From positions 62,001 to 126,000 of the forward strand of contig JAWPHD010006772.1 of NCBI GenBank assembly GCA_037043455.1: a DNA stretch of 64,000 nucleotides, given 5' to 3'. Position 1 is the first letter of the stretch. Every line of letters begins with the position of its first letter. The notes beneath the pieces were generated by a model. That model saw nothing but the letters and a program-made list of their open reading frames with translations. It was not told the origin of the DNA and ran no database searches. Source of the stretch: Cyrtodaria siliqua. Its lineage: Eukaryota; Mollusca; Bivalvia; Adapedonta; Hiatellidae. Made by a program: the position numbers and the translations under genes. Below, one piece after another: positions 33,776 to 45,275 of the stretch.

Positions 33776-34902
33776 TAAGTACATTTTATTGTGACTGACA
33801 GAACATTCTGTGCACTCCCTTCAGCATATTTTCTGGTTTCATTTTTATTTTAAAACTCATTAACACAATATAACCTATTTATGTGTCGAAATGACGTAAA
33901 TCATAATTCATTCATTCATTCATCCATGAAATCTCATTAATTAAGCAGTGAACAAAATGTATAGAGGTGCAACAATAGACAATCAAAATAATTATGTATC
34001 TTTTATATTTAAGTCTCTGACAGCTTTTTGTCCTCATTAACTTATAGACTGATGGATGGTGCAGAATTAATGCAGGAAATGAAGCAAAAAAACAAGTTCT
34101 AATTAACTGATGGTCATTGCAGGAAAGAAGGAAATTGGACATGATCGAGACAGTTACATAATTATGACAGTTCTTTTTGCAGGTCAAATTTTAGTATCAA
34201 GTTCCCAGATCTATGAATAAGCAATACTAAAATTCTAAAATTCCAAACTTCCAAAAATCCCAAACACTTTAAATGCACTTTAAATGCACGTAAAAGGTCA
34301 CATACTCCATTAAGAGAAAAAAAATCCATATGGCAAAACTGAATTACATTACAAATAATCAAGTCAGTGGTGAATGTTCCAAGAATCTCAGAAACTCCAG
34401 AGTATAAATACACTTACAGCTGAACAGCTGTCCTAAGGCATGCATGCTTCTGCTATCAAAATAAATGTTTTTTGCCAGTAAATTGTATGGCTGATAGATA
34501 AGTTAATTCCTTTAGGTGGCACAGGTTGTCGAAAACTGGGATCTTTGGGATAGCTGTACATACTTGTGTTTAGGTGAGCGATTATGGCTGGTAAAAGTTG
34601 ATACTGTCCCTGAGACCTCATCAGATTCTGTGTCATAAACCATTCCATAAACTCAATACTTGGATCAAAGTGGGCATCTTACAGCCATCAGAGCAAATCA
34701 GTTTTGCAAACTAATTGTATGACACATATGTATACCAAAGGAAAAAAGAAATGCAACTCAGGAACTGCCGCAATGTATCGTATGTATAATATATGCTGCT
34801 GTTAATCAAACAGTACATAGCTGCATCAGACCTCTTCTTTCGAAAAAATTACTAAAACAACACATTAGCACACCAAATATTATTCAATTTTGCTATTATT
34901 AA
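33776..34902. other. No supported feature
   Basis: AT-rich DNA. A possible minus-strand exon around 34564-34677 was examined and not accepted. Confidence 0.4.
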
Positions 34903-36490
34903 ACAAGAAGGGTGTTCCACGGAACACTGCCTGTCGTATGCTATTTCACCAAGTATAATCTTACTATAAAGTTTGAAGACACAGGGTGCAATCCTTCATG
35001 AATTATGGATAATTTTGTTTTTTTAAAGAGTTAAAGTATATGAAAAGGGGCATAAACCTGCATTGGATAATTGACAAGGAAAAACTGTATAAAGTTTCAT
35101 GACCATAGATCAATATTTTGCCAAGTTATGAGCTAGGTTAGGCTGCAGGTTAAAGTTTTACAAAAAGGGTGCGTAACTCTGCCAAAATGAAAGTCAGGGT
35201 TATTGGACATGTGTAATGACATTCCTTCTGTTACGCTGAATATGTGTGTGAAGTTTCATGAAATAGGTCAATATGGCCAATTATGAGCTTGGTTATATTG
35301 CAGATTAAAGTTTTATGAAAAGGGGCATAACTCTGTTAAAATGAAAGTCAGAGTTATTGGTTGTGGGTAACAATATTCTGTGTGGTAAGATGAATATATG
35401 TGTGAACTTTCAAGAAAATAAGTCAAAAACTTCTTTAGTTATGGCTAGTTAGGAGCCTAGTTAGGTAACAGGTTTTATGAAAAGGGGCATAACTCTTGTC
35501 AAAATGAAAGAAGAGTTTATATCAGACATGTGAAATTCCTTAGGTTATGAAGATGTGTGTGAAGTTTCATGAACATGCAGGGCTTCCACTAAGGTTCAAA
35601 TTTAGGAAGTTCGAACTTCCTCATCCTGTGTATCAAATTTGGAAGTTCATGGGGAAAAGTTAGGAAGTTCCAGTGTTTGGGCATGGCATTCATACTCAGT
35701 ATTTGAGTTAGCGATTCCACGTGGTGGTGAGGGAAACAACACATCTAAATTGTTAAAAAGAAAAAAAGGATATTTATAATCATCTATATGTTTATAAAAG
35801 AAAATATTTGATGACATTATTATATAAACGGTTTCAAACTAAAAATACTTAATTTGCCTTTGCGTGCCATACCCCACCCACAAGTTTTATACAGTGAATT
35901 ACATTTTGCAAACAGTTTTCAATTTATCAGTCCAGGAAAGCTTTTAAATTGGCAAATGAAATTAGATTAGATGGGCGGGGCTATATATGTTTCTTAATTA
36001 TTATTATTATTATTATTTGTGAGTTTGAGTGTTTTGAAATCTAATGTATGAGCAGACCTGTGGACAGAAGCTGAATGGGAGGTGGCTGCGTATACAAGGG
36101 TGTGTGAGGCTGGCTGCTGATATCTTATTCTCTTATTCATTATGTTTAACCAATTTGCCAATAAGTATTGTAAATGTGTAAATAATAGAGGGCCACATGT
36201 AAGATTAGTTTTGTAACTAAATGTGTATTACCCTCTGTAAATAAAGTCTATTATTATTATTATTATTATTATTATAATCGGTAATTTACAGATTATGGGA
36301 CGTCCATAGTAAAGAATCGCGGCGTACTTTCAAGTTTTTGGAAGTACACTGTACGCCTTTGATGTTAATTTTTGCCGTACAACTACGATTTGTGGACGTA
36401 ATTTACGGCCGTACGCCCGTTAACGGAAGCCCTGACATGTCAAATACTTTTCAAGTTATGGCCAAGGTTAGGTTGCAGACTGAAGTGTGA
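34903..36490 (+). repeat. Molluscan repeat (AACAAGAAGGGTGTTCCACG) with ~170-bp units
   Basis: Units contain GTGTGTGAAGTTTCATGA, AAGTTATGAGCT(A/T)GGTTA, GGGGCATAACTCTG and TGAAAGTCAGAGTTATTGG, at least four times. It resumes after the inserted element with AAATACTTTTCAAGTTATGG. Confidence 0.7.
35578..36434. mobile_element. CAGGGCTTCC...GGAAGCCCTG element E, 5-bp target duplication
   Basis: Starts CAGGGCTTCCACTAAGG, ends CGTTAACGGAAGCCCTG and is flanked by ACATG twice (35573-35577, 36435-36439). The host phrase GAAGTTTCATGAACATG... continues directly as ...TCAAATACTTTTCAAG after removal. The 857 bp contain TTA microsatellites and a near-perfect AGGAAGTTCGAACTTCCT palindrome near 35613. Confidence 0.82.
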
Positions 36491-37230
36491 AATAATCGTA
36501 GAATTACTGACGTGATTTCTCTCGTCAATAAAACAATCATAAACAAACTCTCTTTATACCAAACACATTTCTTTATTTCATAATTAGCCTCAATAAAATA
36601 CACAATCAAAGTTTTGCTTATTAAAGATTCTTTACAACTGTGCCGATGTCAATCATATAATTTATAAACAATGTCTTTTAAATTTATTTATCGTGGGAGA
36701 TTTTCCAAGATATCTCGTTGTCAATCATAATCATAACCCCGCCCTTGCGCAGTGTTGTGTAGTACGATTTTTAATTATTCATCAAACGAAAAAATATGAC
36801 AGCTTTGATTGGTTTACTTAAATAGAATGCGCACGATTCCCCACATGATCTAATCACGTGATCGCCTAACGAGCAAACATGGCGGTTGATATTCTCATCT
36901 CGCCTAAGGCAAGCCGATAAAGATCGATAATTAGGCTATTGCCCTGATTAGATAAGAGTCGCGTTGTTATTTAATGGTAATGAGATTAAATAAGGTATGT
37001 GTTATCACACGCGCTGATTGTGTATTTTAGAGGCTTTTGTTTATTATGAGGTTAATCACATTTGAAATTGCCGAAATTGACTAAAATGACGGCGACTCAA
37101 ATTTCGCCCCGCATGAATAAAAAAGCTAAGTCGGCCAAACTAAAGCGAAGTTTTTAGCGACTTCGCCTAATCGCATGACCCCTGAACCTATACTGTGTGA
37201 TTAAACAACATTCAATTCAATTCAATTCTT
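36491..37230. other. Unassigned stretch with a CpG-containing ATGGCGG word and a SINE tail
   Basis: AATCACGTGATCGCC followed by AGCAAACATGGCGGTTG at about 36852-36888 resembles a promoter-proximal YY1/start-codon word, but the frame from that ATG closes after 13 codons. The end (37192-37229) is a SINE tail, AAACAACATTCAATTCAATT. Confidence 0.35.
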
Positions 37231-37447
37231 CAAGACTGCCTCTAGTCCCTTTAAAGAATGTGAGAACATTTGTAACAAATGTTGCCATCATTATAATCTT
37301 GGAATGAATTAATCACAGTTCCAGAACTTTGCATTAAGAAATGATTGAGTTATGCCTAGCAATGAAGATGAAGGAAATAAAACCCATTTCCTGCAGTCTG
37401 CAACCTCTCAACAATATAAACTTGGCATCATTGATAGCATTGCATGA

Positions 37448-38021
37448 CAGCGATTTTTTTCACCCCTTTCAGAATGGTACCGTAACCCATTTAATTGCGT
37501 ATTTTTCCTCACGAGTCACCTAAAAGAATATAGTTCCCCACTTCCTATCTTTAAACTAAGTTTCACTCTAAATATTTAAAAAATATATATAAATAAAAAA
37601 ATTGGGAAATTGGGGTAAAAACATACTTTTTGCCATTGGGAATGATATCGTTTTTCGGTACCATGGGTCGAAGGACAGGGGTATTTTTCCTTCATAAACA
37701 GAGGCCGATTCGGCCCCATATCGGCCCCTTCTCCTTGCAAAACAGACTACTTTTTTCCCTGACAACATTCCCCTAAAAAAAACAACATAATTACGTTTGG
37801 GAAAAATCACTAGCCCAAATGACAGTTTACTAGCCCCGGGCTTTGGGCTAGTGGTTTTTTTTTTTCCATATTTGCACACCCAAATCTTCAATTTCTGCCT
37901 ATTACACTACTCCCCCTATATTTCGAATTTGCATTTTTTTCCCCCTTTAACTGGAAAATCACGTTTTTTTCCACTATTAAAGAGCCTGGGCCTCTTCACC
38001 TTTTTCCGAAAAAAAGCCCTG
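37448..38021. mobile_element. CAG...CTG element of the TTGGGAA family, long copy
   Basis: Starts CAGCGATTTTTTTCACCCC and ends TTTTCCGAAAAAAAGCCCTG. The interior has AAATTGGGAAATTGGGG and a short palindromic GGGCTTTGGGCTAGTGG block. No clear target duplication (CATGA left, AAGGA right), so the boundaries are less sure. Confidence 0.5.
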
Positions 38022-38381
38022 AAGGATGTATGTATGTGGGTATAGTTTCACACTGATATTATGCAAATATACATCTATAAAATGACAAAAAGAAAACAAA
38101 TTTAAGTTGTTTTAACTTGTTGTAAAATAGAAAATATACTATTTTAATAAAAGCTGGTTTACTAACACATTGCATACATACCAACATATAAAATCAGTAA
38201 ATTATTTTAACTCTTGCATACTTATTATATAAACCTGCCATTGGGAATCATGTACCATTTTTTGGTAGTACCACTTATATAAGGGAAATAAAAACACTGA
38301 ACAGTATTGAAAGATGACTGCTGTTGAAATCATTTTGGGTGAAAACAAAGCAAGATAGCTGTCAAACATATATGTAAATGT

Positions 38382-39082
38382 CAGGCCTGCCAAAGCTTTT
38401 TAATACAAAATTCTGAGATTTTTAAAATTTAAGATTAAAAACGTGAAGAAAAATTTAAATCGAAATTTGGAGCACGTGACTTGATTTCCACACTATTTTT
38501 TTAAAGCGCAAATTTAAATTATTTAAATGCAATTAATACAACTTCATGTATTGTTTGATAGTTATAGAAAATAATAAATTTGATTAGAAAGGTCTGGTTT
38601 AGTTTCTACCATAACAGTTTTTTATGAATGTGCACTTACACAGTGAGTGCTAAATGCAAATACAAAGTCAAAGTGTACAAATTATAATCATCGTACACAG
38701 TAGCAACTGTTATAGTGGTACCACACACAAGGAGTTGCTAGTTCCTCACTCTTGCTATTTCAGTTAGGTTGACCAATTAAAGAAATCACAGATATTGCTG
38801 CATTACACATGTCGTTATGCCACTGAGGGAACTAATTATGTCCTTAGATGTTAATTGTATATTCAGTCAGTGCATTACAGTGATTCGACACCTGTATATA
38901 TGCCTCTGACTAGGGAGCGTAACAGGACCAATTTGGGAAATAGCTGATTAACTGTGAAAGTATAGTTGTTAAATCATGAACATTTTGTTTTGATGGAACA
39001 TCCAGAGATTGCACACTTAAATCCGGAGATCCACTAAAAAGTCCAGAGAATCAGGATTTTATCCGAAGATATGGCAGGCCTG
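38382..39082. mobile_element. CAGGCCTGCCAAA family element, long copy
   Basis: CAGGCCTGCCAAAGC at the left and ATGGCAGGCCTG at the right form the inverted ends. The terminal 250 bp on the left and 130 bp on the right match 43950-44338, while ~300 bp in the middle (about 38630-38930) are absent from that copy. The target duplication is not clear. Confidence 0.7.
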
Positions 39083-39595
39083 ACATGACATTTTTTGTAT
39101 GCTGGTCCACCCTCTTGAGTATCAGATACACAGGCATCATAATGTGCTGATCTCAATTACTTATCCTCAAATGACCAGACACTGGCCATAAAACTTCCCA
39201 CACTACCCCCATGCAAGTGGTTTATATTGACCAAATTGGCAATTAAGATAGTACACATGTTATTGCCCCCAATTAAACACATTGAAGATATATCAGATAT
39301 TTCAGTCAATGCACATAGATTACAATTCTGCATGCAAGGAAAGCCTGCCTACTGTGTGGTCTAGGAGGCTAAATAGCCATAGATAATTTTTGAGACACTT
39401 GGGTTTTCACTCACTGAAATTTACTTTCATGAGTAAAGGTAGATGTTTTAATTCACGGAATGTATAGAGTAAATGAGTCCATGGCAAACTTACTGTATCC
39501 TATGCAATTCATATTAACAAATAATATCAGTGCTTTACACAAAAACGCACCTTATCTCTCTCTCTGAATACTAAAATAGTCTTGCAACATGTTTA

Positions 39596-39725
39596 GACCA
39601 AAAAAGAAATACCTGTGTTTCCGGTGGCCCGACCAACCCTATTTTTTAAGGAGCCGACCTAACGAAAAAAAAAACCCTCTTTTTTCAGATCATGCAATAG
39701 GAAACCCACCTATTTTTTTTTGGCC
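39596..39725. mobile_element. Harbinger-like MITE, 130 bp, TTA duplication
   Basis: The ends GACCAAAAAAGAAATACCTG and CACCTATTTTTTTTTGGCC are inverted repeats of ~25 bp, flanked by TTA (39593-39595, 39726-39728). The interior GCATGCAATAGGAAAC matches the 33.7-kb copy. Confidence 0.68.
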
Positions 39726-39728
39726 TTA

Positions 39729-41266
39729 TTGTTTATGACATCATAGAAGCATATATATTTTTAAGACCTGCATGCACGGGGTGGTTGGGAACATTTTCCC
39801 CCCAAGATTATCCATAAAACTTAATGGATTTAAAGTTTATGGACAATTATTAATGGACAATCATGTAAATACTGTGTATTTGTATATAGGACTGACTAAC
39901 AAGTTGGCAAATTCCTGGTATGAATTTTCAAAAGGAGAAAAAAATATCTCAGTAAAAATAAAATGCAGACTACAATATATATATTATAGCTCTTTCGATC
40001 TATCAATCACCACTAAGAGTGCATCGTCTCAATATTATTAAGAACAGTGAATTGTTCAATCATAATTTAAAAGTGTCTGGTTCATTCAGGATCAGACATT
40101 GACTGTGCTTCCATAAGTCTGGCAACATGATTATGTTATATCTGATTACCTTGGTTTCTTATCAGACATAATGGCTATCTGATCTTCAAGCACAATATCA
40201 AGCTGTATCAATAATGGTTCCTGCTGGGTGCCAGAGCTGTTTTTCATTTAATATGTAATAGACGGACTAAACCTCATTATCCACGCTTACAATCTATGAC
40301 TGTGTTGTATATAATGCCAGAAATGAGCTGCTGTGTATTTCCAACTAAATACACCCAAGTCCTTTTAAAATTCAGTTAATGAGCAAAACATATTTTTCGA
40401 TATAATTTTAAGACCTTTGATACTGTCACAGTGTCAGTGACATATAAAACACTAGTTTCTGACATAATAATGTATTGTAGCATGGTCGCTGACATTTCCT
40501 TTGTATTTGCACAGTAGTAAATCATTAACTGATTATTTTTTTGAGAAAATGTCTGCCCAGAAAGTAATAACAATGTTTATATGCCAGTATCAATCTATTA
40601 TCAATAAACACCTACAGGCTGTTGAGGGTATTGTCTGAACATTTGATCTCCTGTCAAAACAGTGATAAAAACAATCCTGGAGCTAAAGCAAGACAGATTG
40701 ATATGTCAACTGAGATCAGATCAATTATCTATTAAAGTTTACTAAACACTCCAGGTATTTACAGTGACAGTCAAATTGAGGGCAACTCAATCATTGTATC
40801 AATTGTGAAGTCTACTGGATAATATTTATAAATAATGCATATAGATAATTTTCTTGTATAAAATATGTCTGACAAAAAAGATCATCATGTCAAGCCATGG
40901 ATTTTTTATTATTAAATAGCACTGTAAAATTATAATTGTTCATATTGTTTTTTAATACAAAATTACCCTTAATTCTGTTCAGTGTAACCATAATTTTCCC
41001 TACTATATCTGTATAGGCATCTGCAAGATATTACCCGGTAAATGCAGATTGAACATTAAACATTTCAGTTTACAAATCATTAAGTGTTACAATTGAGTAT
41101 TAACAACATACATGAAGAAATACCTATATAAAATGGTTATATTTCGTCTATTAGTAATTACTCATTACTATTCAGACTACCGGTATAAATACAAATTTAA
41201 TTTATTCCCATTTTTTAACAAACCTTCAAACCACTGATGATAAATGCTACAAAAAAATGGTCATAC
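39729..41266. other. No recognised feature
   Basis: AT-rich intron-like DNA without repeats I could classify. Confidence 0.4.
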
Positions 41267-41269
41267 TGA

Positions 41270-41561
41270 GGCCACCATTAAAAAATTGTTTGTTTGCAGT
41301 TTCCGACCCATGGCTTTTAGGGGTGGGTCGGTAGGTAGGGATATATATATTTTTTTTAAAACATTTTTATTATTAACGCATGCCCATCGATATTAACAGA
41401 ACATGCAAGAAAAAAGAAACAAAAAAACTTGAAAAAAAAATAAAATAAAAAAAAAATTAAAAAAAAATTAAAAATAAAAAAATTAAAAAAAATTGTTTGG
41501 GTCGGCGGATTTGCCGTGGGTCGGTCGCAAACTGCAAACAAACAATATTTTAATTTAGGCC
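41270..41561. mobile_element. Harbinger-like MITE, TGA duplication
   Basis: GGCC ends; TTGTTTGTTTGCAGTTTCCG on the left is inverted as GCAAACTGCAAACAAACAA on the right. TGA flanks both sides (41267-41269, 41562-41564). The centre is A/T-rich low complexity. Confidence 0.72.
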
Positions 41562-41666
41562 TGATTATTTTTTAAACACTGAAAAATAAATGAGCGGTAA
41601 AAAAATAAGTTCTAGTGAGAAGTTTATGTTTTGCAACTTTTTTCACAGCAAAATAATATATCCTGG

Positions 41667-41860
41667 GGCCTAAAATAAAAGCTGTTAGTTAATTTGCAGT
41701 TTGCGACCGACCAAACCCATTGTCTGCCTACCTAAAAGTTATTTTTAGGCCAACAAATTTTTTTCGTGTTAATTTATTTAATTAAAAATCCCTACCTACT
41801 GAACCATCCTTAAAGGACATGGGTCGGAAACTGCAAACAAACATTTTTTTAAGGCTGGCC
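41667..41860. mobile_element. Second Harbinger-like MITE 106 bp downstream
   Basis: GGCC ends with TTGCAGTTTGCGACCGACC (left) and GGGTCGGAAACTGCAAACAA (right). The flanks are TGG (41664-41666) and TGA (41861-41863), one base apart from a perfect 3-bp duplication. Confidence 0.62.
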
Positions 41861-41863
41861 TGA

Positions 41864-43464
41864 AAACTCGATATGATCACAGCATGTATCATCATCAATA
41901 CATAACTTTCAGTAGGTGAAAATAAAGAGAGATACTCAGATCTAACTATTGGAACTTAATTTAAATTAGATGTATACATGTACATATTGGTGTTTTAAAA
42001 CCAGACAGCACCAAAAGAAGATGCATAGCTTTACACAAAAAGTAAAGCTTTTAATATAATTATCACAACAAATTTATTTTACATATTGGGCTAAAGAGCA
42101 TCAATGATAAACACCGAGTTTACACCCTACCTAAATGAAAAGGTGTTTTATTTTATTGATCACGGATTGGTCAAACCATTTTGATGATGTCATGTGAACA
42201 TTAGGAAAGGTTTCAAAAAAAGAGTGCAGTAAATTGATATTAGTTTAATTAGAGAAAAGAAATTAAATAACACGTTTTCTCATCATAGCAATTTATCGTG
42301 ATTCTTGTCAAATACTGAATTCAGTGTTTCATCTACAATGTCATCCCAGTGAGTCAATTTCCATCAAAGTGATAAAATCTTTGAGCCAGTCTAACGTTAT
42401 GGAAAAACAATAAAAAATAAAAATGTGTCGGTCAAATTAGAAAAACATTTGAATCATGACTTGCAGGTAAATAAATCACTAAAATCATTGACTGATTTTA
42501 TTGCCCCCTAGAAATCACTATTACTGATTTTCTTCCATAGAAACAAAAGTTAACTAGAATACCGTACCCCTAAAAATACCTAGACCCTACCAAAAACGGG
42601 TGTTTTATCAACTCTGCAGTTAATATATTGCTAACCAAATTTACTACTTTTCTTCCTCTTTTGCTTTACTGTGACTTCTATTCCTACTAAAACGTCTTTG
42701 TCAGATTAGATGCGCCAGCATTAGGACGCCAGCAGGGGTTTCGGAATAAATGGGGGAAAGAACGATGTTTTATCGATTGCATAGATCTATCGTTTTAAAT
42801 TTCACTTGGAACATTTAAAGAGTTATGTAGATTGATTTAAAACAAATATATCCTATCAAATGCATCTATATATTAAACAAATATTTAAAAAAATTGTGTG
42901 TGTGTCAAATTAGCAGATCTTTTCCTACATCATAAAGAAATTAAGGTCCTACTTCGAAGGCGTCACAAAATATCAAGGCAAAGAATTACATGAATTATGA
43001 CGATGCCTTTTCTTGAAGAAATTGATTTTTCCCAAAAGACAGCATGTGGCAAATTTATTTTCAGACTCGGTGCTCGTAAATAACAAATAACAAGAAACAG
43101 TGACAATAGCATTTCAATACACACATCCATGATCCAATACCCCGTCCAATACATATCATATGCCAATTAGCAGACGATTTTGATGCCACAAAAGAATAAG
43201 AGTTTTTGTTGGAAAAATAAGCAAACAGATAGATTTCAAGTAGACGGTTATCATTTAACAGATGTGTCATTTGTCCATAAGACTAAGCTGATTCACAAAG
43301 AATGACCAGCGTATAAACTAACCCCTCTTTGATCCTGGGATTGAGAGGTTGTAGGCTATGTGTCACATGTGTGCGTCTGCTTATGTGTAAACAATCAAAG
43401 TTTTTAAAACAAATAGTCCAGATAAAGGCATGGAATAAACGTGTTTATATTCAAAAAAATAATC
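41864..43464. other. No recognised feature (intron 1 side of the signal-peptide gene)
   Basis: AT-rich DNA left of the splice donor at 43465-43470. Confidence 0.4.
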
Positions 43465-43470
43465 ACTTAC

Positions 43471-43567
43471 ATGTCTGAGATGATTTGCAAAATGATTTCC
43501 CTAAAATCACAAATAAAATCCATATGAAACTCGCGGTTTGTAATTCCCAGTCATGGCTTTTCGCCAT
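43471..43567 (-). CDS. First coding exon with signal peptide, secreted or membrane protein (partial gene)
   Basis: Reading right to left, the ATG at 43567-43565 opens 32 codons plus one base and stops at a strong splice donor, GTAAGT, at 43470-43465. The peptide starts MAKSHDWELQTASFIW and has a hydrophobic core (residues 12-23, ending ILFVILG). A polar stretch with one Cys follows (residues 24-32), as expected of a signal peptide with cleavage near residues 26-28. An in-frame TGA lies 18 bases upstream of the ATG, which supports this start, and the context is ATCATGG. The exon ends in phase 1 (ACA T|GT), matching the phase-1 acceptor of the CUB exon at 5751. Upstream DNA is promoter-like. 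The link to the CUB exon is inference from strand, phase and domain logic, because no other exon could be placed with confidence between them. Confidence in a genuine first exon is fairly high; in the gene assignment it is moderate. Confidence 0.62.
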
Positions 43568-43710
43568 GATCGTAACCACTGATCAGTTTACACTTCCTTT
43601 GCAGCGCCCTCTGTAAACATTGACAGGTGCGCGCCAAATTGGTGAAGCACGTGGATCATTTGCATATAGGCGAGCGGTTTGGGTCTTAGAACGGTTTAGA
43701 ACCCCTACCT
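43568..43710 (-). promoter_or_regulatory. Probable promoter and 5'UTR of the minus-strand signal-peptide gene
   Basis: This stretch, immediately upstream of the minus-strand ATG at 43567, is richer in CpG than its surroundings. It carries three recognisable transcription-factor words: GCGCGCCAAA at 43629-43638 (E2F-like on the minus strand), the E-box CACGTG at 43648-43653, and the octamer ATTTGCAT at 43658-43665. No TATA box is clear. Site identities are by consensus match only, and the start of transcription is not visible. The position next to a first exon makes a promoter the natural reading. Confidence 0.4.
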
Positions 43711-43949
43711 TGCAGGGCGTATTCTGTTAAAATATGGATTTTCACGGGGGGAAATGGGATAAATCCAAATCTAGTGTATTTATTTCTTCAAAGGAGACGA
43801 TCTAACTTCAAAAGGACTGGAAGCATTATGTCATAGACCTACATACACATTTATTTATATCCATGATTATGGGTATCATCCAAATTATATTGCAGTCATC
43901 GTAATGATACATATCAAACGTGCATATGTTTGCACTAAACTGGGTAATA

Positions 43950-44338
43950 CAGGCCTGCCAAAACTTTTTAACACAAATTCTGAGATTTTTTAAAATTTTA
44001 AGATTTAAACGCGCGAAGAACATAAAATGGAAATTTGGAACGCGCGACTATATTTCCACACTATTTTTTTTAATTATTCATTTATGCAATTAAAACAGGT
44101 TTGTGCATTATTTGATAGTTATAGAAAATAATAAATTAGCATAGTAATTCGATTAGAAAGATTTGGTTTAGTTTCTATCACAACTGTTGTTTTTGTTGGA
44201 CCAATTCGGGAAATAGCTGGTAAACTGTGAAAGTATAGCTGTTAAATCATGAACATTTTGTTTTGATGGAAACTCCGGAGATTGTACGCTTAAATCCGGA
44301 GATCCGAAAAGATTTTATCCGGAGATTTGGCAGGCCTG
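43950..44338. mobile_element. CAGGCCTGCCAAA family element, short copy, 6-bp target duplication
   Basis: Perfect 13-bp inverted ends (CAGGCCTGCCAAA / TTTGGCAGGCCTG), flanked by GTAATA (43944-43949, 44339-44344). It is an internally deleted relative of 38382-39082. Confidence 0.82.
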
Positions 44339-44485
44339 GTAATATTCAAAGTGCATGGGTAATGATTTAATTATTGTCCATCGCCAAAGGCGGAGGAATA
44401 TTGAATTTGCATTTCCGTCGTTCCGTCGCCAATTTCGTTTCCGACCATTATAACCATGGGCGTAGGAACGTTTCAAGTATTGGGG

Positions 44486-44555
44486 TGGGGGTGGGGGTGG
44501 GGGGGGGGGAGATATCAAAAAATCGGGGGGGGGGGGGGGGGGAGGGGGTGTGGAG
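44486..44555 (+). repeat. G-rich low-complexity tract
   Basis: Runs of 5-17 G broken by single T or A; potential G-quadruplex on the plus strand. Confidence 0.85.
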
Positions 44556-44791
44556 GTGGGAAAGATAATTTTAAAAAAAATCAAAAAAGGCATGTTTCAA
44601 TTATTGGTGGGGTGGGCAAACTTTTTGACAAGGAAAAAAACCCAACGTTATCCGTGCTCAATTACATGCAACATTATATAGGGAAAAAATTACTTTTTGA
44701 CCGCTAACTACTTTTTCCTTCAAATGATAACCCGATATTGATTTCCTATGATAACCGATATAGATAAAACTTTAGGATGTTTATATATATA

Positions 44792-45273
44792 CACTCAAGA
44801 GAAATGAAAATGCAACACGGGAATTTCCGCTATATATTGTATATACTGCACACTTAATTGCACATAATATTCCAAAGAAATCCCAAGATGTTTTGTAAAA
44901 AAAAAGTTGCAGTTAATTAGAGAAAGGACACAACTGTGATGTTGAGACGTTTTAATCACACTACACCTTGTAACAAGAACTTCATAAATGTTGAAATTGC
45001 TCTTTGAAAAACTGAGCTAGTCCAGTACTGTATTTAACGTAAATAGTTTGCAAAATGTTGCATCCTAAGTTTGCTCACATGATTGCGCCAAACGCGTACT
45101 CTGTTAATAATGAAACTTTGAAGGATTACTATTTGCTGTATTATTTGTTGTTTTTGTATTTTTTCCAAAAGGAAAAGTCTTACGTAGTCATGTACCATTA
45201 GATTAAAAGCAGCATATTGTACATACAATATATAGCGGAAATTCCCGTGTTGCGTTTTTATATCTCTTGAGTG
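44792..45273. mobile_element. Tc1/mariner-like MITE with ~56-bp TIRs, TA duplication
   Basis: CACTCAAGAGAAATGAAAAT on the left and its inverted counterpart ending TCTTGAGTG on the right, with CAACACGGGAATTTCCGCTA shared by both ends. TA flanks each side (44790-44791, 45274-45275). The 482 bp have no transposase. Confidence 0.82.
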
Positions 45274-45275
45274 TA

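Noticed and set aside
34564..34677. Possible minus-strand phase 1-1 exon (AHFDPSIEFMEWFMTQN...) of the CUB gene
   Set aside because: The donor (GTATGT) and phase fit, but the acceptor is weak, no domain is recognisable, and the stretch contains ATCGCTCACCT, a word typical of the molluscan repeats (compare 59830).
36880..36930. Start of a gene at ACATGGCGG
   Set aside because: The frame closes after 13 codons, no splice donor follows in frame, and the surrounding DNA lies among repeat pieces.
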